NCBI RefSeq assembly: GCF_003688625.1
Contig: NZ_RCWY01000003.1
Span: 496,001 to 560,000 of the forward strand
Source: Sphingomonas sp. PP-CE-3A-406
Lineage (GTDB): Bacteria > Pseudomonadota > Alphaproteobacteria > Sphingomonadales > Sphingomonadaceae
Length of the DNA: 64,000 nt
Reading direction: 5' to 3'
This document shows, piece by piece, positions 1 to 13,759 of this stretch; position 1 is the stretch's first letter, and every line of letters starts with the position of its first letter. Below the pieces are notes generated by a model, which had not been told where the DNA came from, made no database searches, and saw only the letters and a list, made by a program, of their open reading frames with translations. The translations under genes and the position numbers were made by a program.

Positions 1-766
1 GATCACCGAATTCCTGCCCGTGTCGTCGACCGGGCATCTGATCCTCGCAACGCGGCTGCTCGGCTATGACGCGGGGCGCTGGGAGGTGTTCAACGTCGTG
101 ATCCAGCTCGGTGCGATCCTCGCGATCGTGGTGCTGTACTGGCGCACGTTCTGGGCGGTCGGCATGGGGCTGGTCCGCCGCGAGCCGAAATCGTGGCTGT
201 TCCTGCGCAACCTGATCGTCGCGTTCATCCCGGCGGCGGTGATCGGCTTGGCGCTGCACAAATATATCGAGGCGCTGCTCGGTAACGCTGAGGTCGTCGC
301 GATTGCGCTGATCGTCGGCGGCTTCGCGATCCTTGCAGTCGAGCGGTTCGCACCGCGCAGCGACATCAGCGGCGTCGCGGACATTCCGCTGAAGACCGTG
401 ATCGGCATCGGCTTCCTTCAGTGCCTGGCGATGGTGCCGGGCGTCAGCCGGTCGGGCGCGACGATCCTCGGCGCGCTGGCATTGGGCGTCGACCGACGCA
501 CCGCCGCGGAGTTCAGCTTCTTCCTCGCGATTCCGACGATGCTGGGCGCGAGCGCACTCGAACTGCTCAAGAATCGCGACGCGATCGCGAGCGGTGGGGG
601 CGTCGGGCTGGGCGCGATCGCGATCGGCGCGGCGGTGTCGTTCGTCGTCGCCTTGCTGGTGGTGAAGTGGTTCGTCGGGATCGTTACCAAGCACGGGTTC
701 GTGCCGTTCGCGTTGTACCGCGTCGTTGCCGGGTCGGCTGCGCTGATCTGGCTGCTTAGCAAGTAA
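1..766 (+). CDS. uppP: Undecaprenyl-diphosphatase UppP/BacA (5' truncated by window edge)
   Basis: Inner-membrane enzyme that dephosphorylates undecaprenyl diphosphate so the lipid carrier of peptidoglycan synthesis can be recycled. The open frame runs in from the window edge and begins ITEFLPVSSTGHL, the conserved N-terminal active-site motif of the family, so only about 20 residues are missing. The second signature, PGVSRSGATI, lies in the middle, followed by several hydrophobic segments up to the C-terminus. The GTG at position 20 falls inside the conserved motif and is not the real start. The gene ends 151 bases before gltD and is probably a separate unit. Confidence 0.95.
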   Translation, partial: ITEFLPVSSTGHLILATRLLGYDAGRWEVFNVVIQLGAILAIVVLYWRTFWAVGMGLVRREPKSWLFLRNLIVAFIPAAVIGLALHKYIEALLGNAEVVAIALIVGGFAILAVERFAPRSDISGVADIPLKTVIGIGFLQCLAMVPGVSRSGATILGALALGVDRRTAAEFSFFLAIPTMLGASALELLKNRDAIASGGGVGLGAIAIGAAVSFVVALLVVKWFVGIVTKHGFVPFALYRVVAGSAALIWLLSK

Positions 767-917
767 GACCGAATCGGACTCAATAAGCTTAGTTGAGAAT
801 GGCTCTCACGAAATCGAGCTTCAAGTCTACGTTAATATGGCAGTCTAGCTGACTTATTTGCTGATTTGGTCGTGACAAGCCTTCGATCGCGCAATAACGC
901 GGCTGTCGGAGGCTATC

Positions 918-2360
918 ATGGCGAACGATTCGATGCTCAAATTTGTCGGCCGGGAGCAATCCTATCCCGACAAGCGCACCGCAGATGAGCGGCAGGACGA
1001 TTTTCGCGAGATCGCACAGCGATACGCGGTCGAGCCCGCCGAGGAACAGGCCGGACGCTGTTCGCAGTGCGGCGTTCCGTATTGCTCGGTCCATTGCCCA
1101 CTGCATAACCATATTCCCGACTGGCTCCGGCTGACAGCGGAAGGGCGGCTGCGCGAGGCGTATGAGCTGAGCAACGCGACCTCGACCATGCCCGAGATCT
1201 GCGGCCGGATCTGCCCGCAGGATCGGCTGTGCGAAGGCAATTGCGTCATCGAATTCACCGGGCACGGCGCGGTCACGATCGGTTCGGTCGAGAAGTTCAT
1301 CACCGATACCGCCTGGGAAAATGGCTGGGTCGAACCGCTGGTGCCGGGCAAATCGCGCGGCCAGTCGGTCGGCGTGATCGGTGCGGGGCCGGCTGGTCTC
1401 ACCGCGGCGGAATATCTGCGCGGGCATGGCTACGACGTCCACGTCTATGACCGCTACGACCGCGCGGGCGGGTTGCTCACCTATGGCATCCCCGGCTTCA
1501 AGCTCGAAAAGCCGATCGTCATGCGTCGCGTAGAGCGCCTCAAGGCCGCTGGTATCGTCTTCCACGAAGGCTTTGCGGTCGGTCACGATGCGAGCCTCGA
1601 CGATCTGCGCCAACGCCACGACGCGATCCTGGTCGCGACCGGCGTCTACAAGGCGCGTGCGATGGACCTGCCGGGTGGCGGATCGAAGGGGGTGGTGCCG
1701 GCGCTCGACTTCCTCGTCGCGTCGAACCGCAAGGGCTTCGGCGACGCGGTCCCGGCGTTCGACGACGGCAGCCTCAATGCCGAGGGCAAGGACGTCGTCG
1801 TGATCGGCGGCGGTGACACCGCGATGGACTGCGTCCGCACCGCGATCCGCCAGGGCGCCAAGTCGGTGAAGTGCCTCTACCGTCGCGACCGCGCCAACAT
1901 GCCGGGATCGCAGCGCGAAGTCGCCAATGCCGAGGAGGAGGGCGTCGAGTTCGTCTGGCTTTCCGGACCGCAGAGTTTCGACGGCGGCGACGTGGTGTCG
2001 AGCGTCAAGGTCCGGAAGATGCGTCTCGGCGCCCCCGATGCGAGCGGCCGCCGCGCCCCCGAACCCGATCCCGCCGGCGACTATTCGGTCGACGCCGATC
2101 TCGTAATCAAGGCGCTCGGCTTCGACGCCGAGGACCTGCCGACCTTGTTCGCAACGCCGGAACTGGGCGTGAGCCGCTGGGGCACCGTATTGGTCGACGG
2201 CAAGACGCTGATGACCTCGCTCGACGGCGTGTTCGCAGCGGGCGACATCGTCCGCGGTGCGAGCCTCGTAGTCTGGGCGATCCGCGACGGCCGCGACGTC
2301 GCCGCGACGATGCACAAATGGCTGAAGACCAAGGCGCAGACTGCAAAGGTCGCGGCATGA
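918..2360 (+). CDS. gltD: Glutamate synthase (NADPH) small subunit
   Basis: Beta subunit of glutamate synthase (GOGAT). It oxidises NADPH on FAD and passes electrons to the large subunit for ammonium assimilation. The 480 residues are family length. Two N-terminal cysteine groups, C48/C51/C56/C60 and C95/C99/C105/C109, match the iron-sulfur ligands of the family. An FAD dinucleotide fold (GVIGAGPAGLTAAEYL) starts near residue 152, and a second nucleotide-binding fold (VVVIGGGDTAMD) lies near residue 292. GGAGG lies 5 bases before the ATG. The stop overlaps the start of the DUF2059 gene by 4 bases (ATGA), and gltB follows that gene, so all three are probably one transcript. Confidence 0.97.
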   Translation: MANDSMLKFVGREQSYPDKRTADERQDDFREIAQRYAVEPAEEQAGRCSQCGVPYCSVHCPLHNHIPDWLRLTAEGRLREAYELSNATSTMPEICGRICPQDRLCEGNCVIEFTGHGAVTIGSVEKFITDTAWENGWVEPLVPGKSRGQSVGVIGAGPAGLTAAEYLRGHGYDVHVYDRYDRAGGLLTYGIPGFKLEKPIVMRRVERLKAAGIVFHEGFAVGHDASLDDLRQRHDAILVATGVYKARAMDLPGGGSKGVVPALDFLVASNRKGFGDAVPAFDDGSLNAEGKDVVVIGGGDTAMDCVRTAIRQGAKSVKCLYRRDRANMPGSQREVANAEEEGVEFVWLSGPQSFDGGDVVSSVKVRKMRLGAPDASGRRAPEPDPAGDYSVDADLVIKALGFDAEDLPTLFATPELGVSRWGTVLVDGKTLMTSLDGVFAAGDIVRGASLVVWAIRDGRDVAATMHKWLKTKAQTAKVAA

Positions 2361-2934
2361 GGCACGGGTTTCTCGGGGCAGTGCTGCTGGCGGGCGCGAT
2401 GTTGCCGTCGGCGGTGCATGCGCAGGCATCGCCAGTCGCCGTCACGGCCCCCGATCCGGCCCGCCTCGCGGCAGCGCGCGAGCTGATTAACGTGCTGATG
2501 CCGCCCGAATCGCGTGAACGGATGATCGAGAGCATGATCGCGCCGATGCTCGGCAATCTGCAGCAGGGCATGGCGCAGAGCCCGATGTTCAGCAGCGCGA
2601 TGGCGGACCATCCGGAGATGCAGACGCGGTTTGCCACCTTTCTGGAACGGCAGCAGGCGCGCACGATGACGCTGATGCGCGACGGATTGCCGGGCATGGT
2701 CGAGGCGATGGCGCGCGCCTATGCGCGCCGCTTCGATGTCGCTCAATGCCGTGACATCAAGGCGTTCTTCGCGACGCCGAGCGGTCGCGCGTACATGCAG
2801 CAATCGCTGACGATCATGGCCGACCCAGACGTCGCCGCCTGGCAGCGGTCGATGATGCAATCCTCGATGGCGCACATGCAGGCCGATGTCGCCGAATTCG
2901 CCAAGCAGGCGGCTACGCCCGAAGAGAAGAAGAA

Positions 2935-2938
<4 letters not shown>
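2357..2938 (+). CDS. Exported DUF2059-like protein between gltD and gltB
   Basis: Protein of 193 residues with an N-terminal signal peptide (hydrophobic run ending near SAVHAQA), so it should be periplasmic or secreted. The mature part is helical and Met/Gln-rich, with a C-terminal segment (AQCRDIKAFFATPSGRAYMQQS) resembling DUF2059 proteins, whose function is not established. The start is the ATG inside the ATGA overlap with gltD. The stop overlaps the GTG start of gltB by 4 bases, so translation is likely coupled on both sides. An exported protein between two subunits of a cytosolic enzyme is odd. The family assignment is from memory of the pattern and is moderately secure. Confidence 0.85.
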
Positions 2939-7455
<4,517 letters not shown>

Positions 7456-7470
7456 CCTCGGCTGCAATGT

Positions 7471-7576
7471 ACCACCCCGGCGAAGGCCGGGGCCCAATTG
7501 GCAAGGTCACAATAACGGAGCGCCGTCCTTCGTTAGCGACGTCCCCCAATTGGGCCCCGGCCTTCGCCGGGGTGGT
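7471..7576. repeat. Palindromic repeat, family B (ACCACCCCGGCGAAGG type)
   Basis: The arms 7471-7501 and 7546-7576 are a perfect 31-bp inverted repeat, and each arm can also fold on itself (CCCCGGC-GAAG-GCCGGGG). The 44-base centre carries a nested hairpin (TAACGGAG paired with CTTCGTTA). Related copies are at 30760-30866, 36854-36966 and 62723-62828. Together with the next repeat it fills the 343-base gap after gltB, where no gene is visible. Confidence 0.93.
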
Positions 7577-7589
7577 GTAGTAAGTTGGT

Positions 7590-7719
7590 TTCGCGCAGAG
7601 GCGCAGAGGCGCGGAGGGGGTTTCGCCCAGAACGGTTGCTTGCACTCCAACGCGCGTTGCAGAAATGCGGGCTTCGCAACAAGCGCAACACCTCCGCGCT
7701 CTCTGCGCCTCTGCGCGAA
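7590..7719. repeat. Imperfect long inverted repeat (CGCAGAGGCGCAGAG type)
   Basis: The arms 7590-7617 and 7691-7719 are complementary apart from a single-base insertion. They consist of the motif CGCAGAGG repeated in tandem, and the centre is 73 bases. The sequence differs from the neighbouring family B repeat, which ends only 13 bases upstream. No protein-coding signal is visible here. Confidence 0.85.
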
Positions 7720-7798
7720 CAAATCTTATCGCCACAAACGCCACGCCACCCAACCGGCGCTAGTGACACACCCGCCCCCCACAGCCTAAACGGATGGC

Positions 7799-8473
7799 AT
7801 GTGGCAGCTTTATCAATTCCCCCTGTGTCCCTTCTCGCGAAAGGTGCGCCTGCTGCTGGGCGAGAAGGGGATCGGTTACGAACTCGTCCGCGAATCGCCC
7901 TGGGATCGCCGCGACGAGTTCATGGACATGAACCCCGCCGGCCAGACCCCGGTGATGGTCGACGCGTCGCGCGGCGTCGCTCCCCTCATCGATTCGATGG
8001 CGATCTGCGAATTCTTCGAGGAAACCGTCGAGAAGGCGGCGATGATCAACGGCACCGCGACCAACCGCGCCGAAATCCGCCGGCTGGTCACGTGGTTCGA
8101 CACGCATTTCTACCGCGACGTCACCGGACCGCTGCTTCACGAACGCATGGTCAAGCGCCTCGCCCACCGTACCGCACCTGATGCCAAGGGGCTCCGTGAA
8201 GCGATGAAGGCCGCGGTCGGGCACCTCGATTATATGGATTACCTGCTCGATCACCGGAACTGGCTCGGCGGCGCGACGATGAGCCTAGCCGATCTTGCGG
8301 CTGCCGCGCAGATCTCGGTCACCGATTATCTCGGCGGGATCGACTGGAAGGGCCACGACCAGACCGCGCGCTGGTATCGCGGCTTCAAGAGCCGTCCGAG
8401 CTTCCGCCCGCTGCTGTCCGAACGGATGGAGCTGATCTCACCCCCGGCGCACTACGACAATGTCGATTTCTGA
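7799..8473 (+). CDS. Glutathione S-transferase family protein
   Basis: Cytosolic thioredoxin-fold protein of 224 residues. The N-terminal domain (about 1-80) carries CPFS at residues 10-13 where GST or glutaredoxin-like proteins have the thiol-binding motif, followed by the cis-proline segment (GQTPVMVD) and DSMAICEF. The C-terminal half is a helical GST_C domain. The substrate cannot be read from the sequence; a conjugation, isomerase or reductase role is possible. The gene overlaps the csaA start by 14 bases, so the two are probably co-transcribed. Confidence 0.88.
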   Translation: MWQLYQFPLCPFSRKVRLLLGEKGIGYELVRESPWDRRDEFMDMNPAGQTPVMVDASRGVAPLIDSMAICEFFEETVEKAAMINGTATNRAEIRRLVTWFDTHFYRDVTGPLLHERMVKRLAHRTAPDAKGLREAMKAAVGHLDYMDYLLDHRNWLGGATMSLADLAAAAQISVTDYLGGIDWKGHDQTARWYRGFKSRPSFRPLLSERMELISPPAHYDNVDF

Positions 8474-8807
8474 AGTGATCGCGTTTGCGGACTTCGAGAA
8501 GGTCGACATCCGCGTCGGCACGATCGTCGAGGCCGAACCCTTCCCCGAGGCGCGCAAACCCGCGATCAAGCTGCGGATCGATTTCGGCGATGAGATCGGC
8601 GTGAAGCGCTCGTCCGCGCAGATCACCGAGCATTACACGCCTGAGACTTTGGTCGGGCGGCAAGTCGCCGCGGTCGTCAACTTCCCGCCGCGCCAGATCG
8701 GCCCGATGATGTCCGAAGTCCTGACGCTCGGCTTCCCCGATGCGGATGGGAAGGTCGTGCTGATCTCGCCGACCGGACCGGTCCCGAACGGCGGGCGACT
8801 GTTCTGA
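8460..8807 (+). CDS. csaA: CsaA-like tRNA-binding domain protein
   Basis: Small protein of 115 residues made almost wholly of one EMAP/tRNA-binding OB fold ([21 protein letters not shown] near the start; [21 protein letters not shown] later). These segments are typical of CsaA, a dimer described as a secretion-related chaperone and shown to bind tRNA. The length equals that of known CsaA proteins. The start overlaps the end of the GST-like gene in another frame. A palindromic repeat begins about 30 bases after the stop. Confidence 0.92.
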   Translation: MSISEVIAFADFEKVDIRVGTIVEAEPFPEARKPAIKLRIDFGDEIGVKRSSAQITEHYTPETLVGRQVAAVVNFPPRQIGPMMSEVLTLGFPDADGKVVLISPTGPVPNGGRLF

Positions 8808-8835
8808 CCGCGGCGTCTTTCGCGCTCTACTCACC

Positions 8836-8932
8836 CGTCATCCCCGCGCAGGCGGGGACCCATACTGGCTAGCCTGTCGGCTAGAACCGCTGACCGCCGA
8901 GGATATGGATCCCCGCCTGCGCGGGGATGACG
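8836..8932. repeat. Palindromic repeat, family A (CGTCATCCCCGC type)
   Basis: The outer arms CGTCATCCCCGCGCAGGCGG (from 8836) and the mirror image ending GGGGATGACG at 8932 flank a centre of about 40 bases. Each arm is itself a hairpin. Family A copies also occur at 13628, 24702, 44884, 58631 and 59050, with diverged ones at 36608, 55291 and 55515. This copy lies between the convergent csaA and OmpA-like genes. Confidence 0.92.
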
Positions 8933-8984
8933 ATGTGTGGGGAGGGCCGACGGACCTAAAACGCCCGCAGCCCCCTAAAGCCCC

Positions 8985-9659
8985 TTACTGGCGCAGGTCG
9001 TTCTGCGTGATCGGCACGATCTTGACCTCGACGCGACGGTTCGCAGCCCGGCCCGCATCGGTATCGTTCGACGCGATCGGCTGCGTCTTGCCGTAACCAC
9101 GCGTACCGATACGTGCCGCCTGTACGCCGTGGCCCGACAGATAATCCGCGACCGACCGCGCACGACGCTCCGACAGCGTCTGGTTGTACGCATCGCTGCC
9201 GGTCGAATCGGTGTGGCCGTACACGTCGACATAGGTCTGGTTGTACTGCGCCAGCGTATCCGCGACCTGGTCGAGCGTCCGCTGGAACTGCGGCTGCACG
9301 TTGGCGCTGTCATACGCGAAGGTGATGCCCGACGGGATGTTGAGCACCAGATCGTCGCCCTGACGGATGACCTGCACGTCGGTGCCCGCGGTGCGCGCGC
9401 GCAGATCGCGCTCCTGCTTGTCCATGTACGCGCCGATGCCCGCACCCGCGAGACCACCGATGCCTGCGCCGAGCAGCTTCTCGGTCCGATCATGCCGCCC
9501 GCCGACCACGTCGCCGAGCAGATAGCCGCCGAGCGCGCCGCCGATACCGCCCAGGGCTGTCTTCGAGATGGTTTGGCGACCGGTCTCCGGATCGGTGGTG
9601 CAGCCGCTGGTGGCGATCAGCGCGGCGAGTGCAGCGCCTGCGAACATCTTGGTTTTCAT
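8985..9659 (-). CDS. OmpA-family outer-membrane lipoprotein with glycine zipper
   Basis: Protein of 224 residues with a lipoprotein signal (ATSGC, lipidated Cys20). A Gly-rich zipper region follows (about 35-80, GGIGGALGGYLLGD and GAGIGGLAGAGIGAYMD). The C-terminal OmpA domain (about 105-215) holds HTDSTGSDAYNQTLSERR and the NRRVEV segment that contact peptidoglycan. It probably tethers the outer membrane to the cell wall. AGGGAG lies about 8 bases before the ATG. It is divergent from the CNNM-like gene, with about 180 bases between them for promoters. Confidence 0.93.
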   Translation of the reverse strand: MKTKMFAGAALAALIATSGCTTDPETGRQTISKTALGGIGGALGGYLLGDVVGGRHDRTEKLLGAGIGGLAGAGIGAYMDKQERDLRARTAGTDVQVIRQGDDLVLNIPSGITFAYDSANVQPQFQRTLDQVADTLAQYNQTYVDVYGHTDSTGSDAYNQTLSERRARSVADYLSGHGVQAARIGTRGYGKTQPIASNDTDAGRAANRRVEVKIVPITQNDLRQ

Positions 9660-9842
9660 CGATAAACTCCCTGAGACATGACGAATGACGGCCTAATGCC
9701 CGATACGGCCGATAACCCGGTGTCGCGACGATTGTTCCGCCTGCGCACCGAACCGAGCCAGATCATCTTCGGCGCGTAATGTCGAGCATGCGCAAGGACG
9801 GTTGTGCGACGGACCGTTGTCCTGCAAAGAGCGCGTGAGCCA

Positions 9843-11144
9843 ATGGCACCGCTTCCCCCCTTCCCCTGGATCGACGTCGCGATCATTCTCGCGCTCGTCG
9901 CGTTGAACGGCGTGTTCGCGATGAGCGAACTCGCGATCGTCTCCGCGCGGAAAGCGCGGCTCGAGGCGATGGCGCGCCAAGGCAAGAAAGGCGCGCGCGC
10001 CGCGCTGGTGCTTGCCGCCGACCCGGGCAAGTTCCTCTCGACCGTCCAGATCGGCATCACGCTGATCGGCATCCTCGCGGGTGCGTATTCGGGCTCAAGC
10101 CTCGGCATGCCGACCGCCGCACGGTTGCAGGCCTGGGGTCTGTCCGCCTCGACCGCGGAAACCGCCGGGTTCGCGATCGTCATCGGCCTGACGACCTATG
10201 CGTCGCTGATCATCGGCGAGCTCGTGCCGAAACAGTTCGCGTTGCGCGCGCCCGAGGCGATCGCGTCGTTCATGGCGCCCGTCATGCGCTGGCTCGCGAT
10301 CGGCACCGCGCCGATCGTGCTGGTGCTCGATTCGACCAGCGCGCTCATCTTTCGCGCGCTTCGGCTCAACCGCGAATCGGAAGAGCACGTCACCGCCGAA
10401 GAACTCCACATGATCGTCGCCGAGGCGTCGAAATCGGGGATCATCGAGGAGCACGAGCGCTCGATCATCTCGGGCGTCGTCCGCCTTGCGGATCGCCCGG
10501 TGCGCGAAGTGATGACGCCGCGTACCGAGATCGACTGGCTCGACTGCGACTGGGGGCCCGACGAGATCCGCGAGACGCTGCTCGCCTCGCAGCACACTCG
10601 CCTACCTGTCGGCGAAGGCTCGATCGACGCGGTGAAGGGCGTCGTCCAGGCGCGCGACATCGCCGCGGCGCTGTTTCGCGGCGAGCCGATCGACCTGCGC
10701 GCGCTGATGCGCAAAGCGCCCGTCGTGATCGACCAGATCGACGCGATGGACGCGTTGCTCGCGCTGCGCGAGGCCGAAGTGCCGATGGCGCTGATCCACG
10801 ACGAGTACGGCCATTTCGAAGGCATCGTCACGCCGGCCGACCTGCTCGCGGCGATCGCCGGCGAGTTCAAGTCGGACTCGGATCCGGACGACGCGCCTTC
10901 GGTCGTGGTGCGCGACGACGGCTCTTTGCTGGTGGCAGGCACGATGGCGGCGGATTCGCTCGCCGACCGGCTCGGTATCGACCTTCCCGAGGATCGCGAC
11001 TACGCGACCGTCGCGGGCCTCGCGCTGTCGGTGTTCCGTCACCTGCCGGGCGAGGGCGAAAGCTTCGTCGAACAGGGCTGGAAGTTCGAGATCGTCGACC
11101 TCGACGGCCGCCGCATCGACAAGTTGTTGGTGAGTCAGACCTGA
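9843..11144 (+). CDS. CNNM/CorC-type membrane protein (DUF21, CBS pair, CorC_HlyC domain)
   Basis: Integral membrane protein of 433 residues, often annotated as hemolysin family. An N-terminal DUF21 domain with about four hydrophobic segments (residues 5-190) is followed by a CBS pair (REVMTPRTEIDWLD onwards, about 220-340) and a C-terminal CorC_HlyC domain (about 350-430). Relatives take part in magnesium or cobalt export and resistance; haemolysis is not implied. The ATG at 9843 is preferred because the frame upstream to a GTG at 9804 adds 13 non-hydrophobic residues. The glycosyltransferase gene follows in the same direction. Confidence 0.92.
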   Translation: MAPLPPFPWIDVAIILALVALNGVFAMSELAIVSARKARLEAMARQGKKGARAALVLAADPGKFLSTVQIGITLIGILAGAYSGSSLGMPTAARLQAWGLSASTAETAGFAIVIGLTTYASLIIGELVPKQFALRAPEAIASFMAPVMRWLAIGTAPIVLVLDSTSALIFRALRLNRESEEHVTAEELHMIVAEASKSGIIEEHERSIISGVVRLADRPVREVMTPRTEIDWLDCDWGPDEIRETLLASQHTRLPVGEGSIDAVKGVVQARDIAAALFRGEPIDLRALMRKAPVVIDQIDAMDALLALREAEVPMALIHDEYGHFEGIVTPADLLAAIAGEFKSDSDPDDAPSVVVRDDGSLLVAGTMAADSLADRLGIDLPEDRDYATVAGLALSVFRHLPGEGESFVEQGWKFEIVDLDGRRIDKLLVSQT

Positions 11145-11211
11145 CCTGTTGGCGCGCCCTGGCGCCGTCGGCGGGCGGCGGCGTCTGCGCGATCGAACCT
11201 TGAGCACCGGT

Positions 11212-12732
11212 ATGGCAGAGCTGTCGGCAACCAAGCGGGCGCCAGCGATGGCGTACCGTCTCGCGATCCTCGTCGCGGTGGCGATCGCGACGCGGTTGAT
11301 TACGCTCGGCAACCCGATCCTGTATACCGACGAGGAATTCTACTTCGCCGCGGGCCGCGCGATGATCGACGGCGCGCTGCCGTTCGTCGACATCTGGGAT
11401 CGCAAGCCGATCGGCGTATTCCTGCTCTACGCGGTACCGGGCGCGCTGCCCTTTGCTGCGGGGATCTGGCTGTACCAGGCGATGGCGCTCGCCTGCGCCG
11501 CCGCCACCGCGGTGATCGTCGCACGGCTCGCCGACGTCGCGGGCTGGACACGCGGCGGGACGCTCGCGGGGATCGCCTATCTCGTCTGGATCACGATCGC
11601 CGGGGGGCAGGGCGGGCAGACGCCGGTCTTCTACAATCTGGCGATGGCGCTTGCCGTCTGGCTGATCGTCGATCGGCGCGGCGCCACGTTCTGGCGCGCG
11701 GCGGTCGCCATGCTGCTGGTCGGACTGGCGATCCAGATCAAATACACCGTTGCGCTCGAGGGGATGTATTTCGGGCTATGGCTGATGCTCGACGATTGGC
11801 GACGTACGCGAGAGACCCCCGTGCCGAAGATTGGGGCACGAAAGATCGGTGCCGTTCTCGGTCGCGGCGCAGTGCTCGCAGGTCTGGCGGTGCTGCCGAC
11901 GATCGTCGCCGTCGCCGTCTATGCGCATCTCGGCGCGCTAGCCGCCTTCACCTTCGCGAACTTCGAATCGATCTTCGCCCGCAAGCCGGATCCGATCGCG
12001 GCCGAGTTGGCCAACCTGGCGAAGGCCGCCGTGATCTTGTTCCCGTTGCTGGCGATGGCGGCGGTAGGGCTGGCGACGGCAAAATCCCCGACGGCGCCTG
12101 CCGAGCGCATCGCCGGGTCGCGCGTTTTCCTGACCGGATGGCTGCTCGCCGCGCTGCTGGCGTTCGCGCTGCTGCCGCCGTGGACCGATCATTATACGTT
12201 GCCCGTGATGCTGCCCGCGTCGGTGATCGCGGCAGGGCTGCTCGCCCACCCGCGCGGTCGCGTCGTCGGGATCGTGCTCATCCTGATCGCCGCGGTGGCG
12301 GGGCAGGCGTCCTTGGTGATCGATCGCCAGCGCCGCGGCACGCCCGCCCAGTTTGCCGCGCTCGTCCGCGCAGTCGGTCGCGGGCCCGGCTGCCTCTACG
12401 TCTATTCGTCGTCGAGCATGCTGTATCCCGCGACGGGGCGATGCGCGGTCTCGCGCTACGTCTTCCCCAGCCACCTGACGCGCACGCGCGAAACCGGCGC
12501 GATCGGCGTGGATCAGGGGGCGGAACTCGTCCGGATTTTCGCTCGCGCGCCCGAGATCGTCGTGATGGGGCCGGCTTATGACGGCGAACGACCCGATATC
12601 CGCGCCGCCGCGGTTGCGCGTCTCGTACGCGACTATCGATTGGCCGCGCAGATGCCGCTCGGGCGCAAGCGGGTCGCGGTCTATCGGCGTCGCACGCCGT
12701 CGGCGCCCGGATACCGCCTACGCTTCGACTGA
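11212..12732 (+). CDS. Multi-spanning glycosyltransferase-like membrane protein (GT39/ArnT-like)
   Basis: Protein of about 506 residues with roughly ten hydrophobic segments. The first loop has TDEEFYFAAGRAM and DIWDRKPIG, the acidic-loop pattern of polyprenyl-phosphate-sugar glycosyltransferases of the GT39/PMT/ArnT type, which move a sugar from a lipid carrier on the periplasmic side. Donor and acceptor are unknown. A soluble C-terminal part follows the last membrane segment. The start is uncertain: the frame opens at 11149, ATGs are at 11212 and 11248, and none has a strong ribosome-binding site. No other envelope-sugar genes are adjacent. Confidence 0.78.
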   Translation: MAELSATKRAPAMAYRLAILVAVAIATRLITLGNPILYTDEEFYFAAGRAMIDGALPFVDIWDRKPIGVFLLYAVPGALPFAAGIWLYQAMALACAAATAVIVARLADVAGWTRGGTLAGIAYLVWITIAGGQGGQTPVFYNLAMALAVWLIVDRRGATFWRAAVAMLLVGLAIQIKYTVALEGMYFGLWLMLDDWRRTRETPVPKIGARKIGAVLGRGAVLAGLAVLPTIVAVAVYAHLGALAAFTFANFESIFARKPDPIAAELANLAKAAVILFPLLAMAAVGLATAKSPTAPAERIAGSRVFLTGWLLAALLAFALLPPWTDHYTLPVMLPASVIAAGLLAHPRGRVVGIVLILIAAVAGQASLVIDRQRRGTPAQFAALVRAVGRGPGCLYVYSSSSMLYPATGRCAVSRYVFPSHLTRTRETGAIGVDQGAELVRIFARAPEIVVMGPAYDGERPDIRAAAVARLVRDYRLAAQMPLGRKRVAVYRRRTPSAPGYRLRFD

Positions 12733-12760
12733 GGTGCGTGCGCCTGGTGCGGCGGCGCGA

Positions 12761-13531
12761 TCAGAGCTTGCCGAACTTCGCCTCGAACCCGGCCTTGTCG
12801 CCCGCAGCGAGCAGGCGCGCCTGTTCGATCCACCGATCGCGGTGCATCCGGCCGGTGAAGTTGCCGAGCTGGGCGTCGATCGACTGAGCCTCGCTCTCGG
12901 TCAACGCCGCCATCTGGTCGATCGTGGACACGCCGAGTTCGCCCAGCCGCGCCGCGACCTTGGGGCCGAGCCCCTTCAGCTGCGTCACCGGATCGCCGCC
13001 ATAGGAGTGGGCCGGGTCCGGTGCGCGCGTCTCGACCGGAGCGTCTTCGACCGGCGGCACCGCCGCCGGCAAGGGTTCCACAGCCGGGCTCGCGTCCAAC
13101 GGCGGCGAGGCGGGCGTCGGGTCGGCGGCCGGACGGTCGGGCGTCTTCGGCAGGTCGTCGGCGCGCGCGACCGGGGTCGGCTCGGGGGCGCGACGTGCTG
13201 GCGACGCCGGTTCGGGCGGCGCGGCAACGCGAACGGGCTCAACCGGCTGCGCCTGCTTCTGCGTCTGCGTTTGGGAGGGTTCGGCGTCGCGCGCTTCGAC
13301 CGCAGGGTTCGCCGAGACGGGCTCGGGGGGAACGCCCGCCTCTTCGGCGTTGGCGATCACGTCGTGTGCGGCCTTGGTGCGGCTGCGCTTGGCGCGGATG
13401 CCCCAGATCAGCCCGATCACCACGAGGATCGCTACCACGGCGATGATCGTGAAGTGGATCGCGGTCAGCGTGGCGATGCCATCGGGCAACAGGCTCAGGC
13501 CCGAGGCGGAGGTCGCGGAAGTTTCGTTCAT
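12761..13531 (-). CDS. Membrane-anchored protein with C-terminal helix-hairpin-helix domain
   Basis: Protein of about 256 residues in three parts: one N-terminal transmembrane helix (FTIIAVVAILVVIGLIWGI, about residues 26-44), a long Pro/Ala/Glu-rich linker (about 60-180) and a C-terminal HhH-type domain (VTQLKGLGPKVAARLGELG, then IDQMAALTESEA). HhH domains of this kind bind nucleic acids or act as protein modules; the function here is not known. The start at 13531 (MNETSATSAS) was chosen over upstream in-frame codons because it gives a compact N-terminus before the membrane segment. It converges with the glycosyltransferase gene, 28 bases away. Confidence 0.8.
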   Translation of the reverse strand: MNETSATSASGLSLLPDGIATLTAIHFTIIAVVAILVVIGLIWGIRAKRSRTKAAHDVIANAEEAGVPPEPVSANPAVEARDAEPSQTQTQKQAQPVEPVRVAAPPEPASPARRAPEPTPVARADDLPKTPDRPAADPTPASPPLDASPAVEPLPAAVPPVEDAPVETRAPDPAHSYGGDPVTQLKGLGPKVAARLGELGVSTIDQMAALTESEAQSIDAQLGNFTGRMHRDRWIEQARLLAAGDKAGFEAKFGKL

Positions 13532-13627
13532 TCCCATACCGTAGCGATGCGAGCGGAGGGCGGCGAGACCTAATTGGCGGACGGATAGCGACCCTGTCCG
13601 GTTCTCTCCTTCGATCACCCAACTCTT

Positions 13628-13723
13628 CGTCATCCCCGCGCAGGCGGGGATCCATACACTTGGAATCTTGCGATCTTAGGGTGAGGTTCGCCAGTATGGC
13701 TTCCCGCCTGCGCGGGAATGACG
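13628..13723. repeat. Palindromic repeat, family A
   Basis: The left arm CGTCATCCCCGCGCAGGCGG starts at 13628 and its mirror, CCCGCCTGCGCGGGAATGACG, ends at 13723, with about 40 bases between. It lies between the HhH protein gene start and the 3' end of purD. Confidence 0.92.
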
Positions 13724-13759
13724 GGTAGGAGCGCTGTCTCGCTGATCAGCGTTCTACCC

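Noticed and set aside
779..797. Imperfect palindrome CTCAATAAGCTTAGTTGAG after uppP, considered as a terminator or nitrogen-control site
   Set aside because: The stem is short and AT-rich with a bulge and no T-run follows, and it does not match NtrC or sigma-54 sites. It may be incidental.
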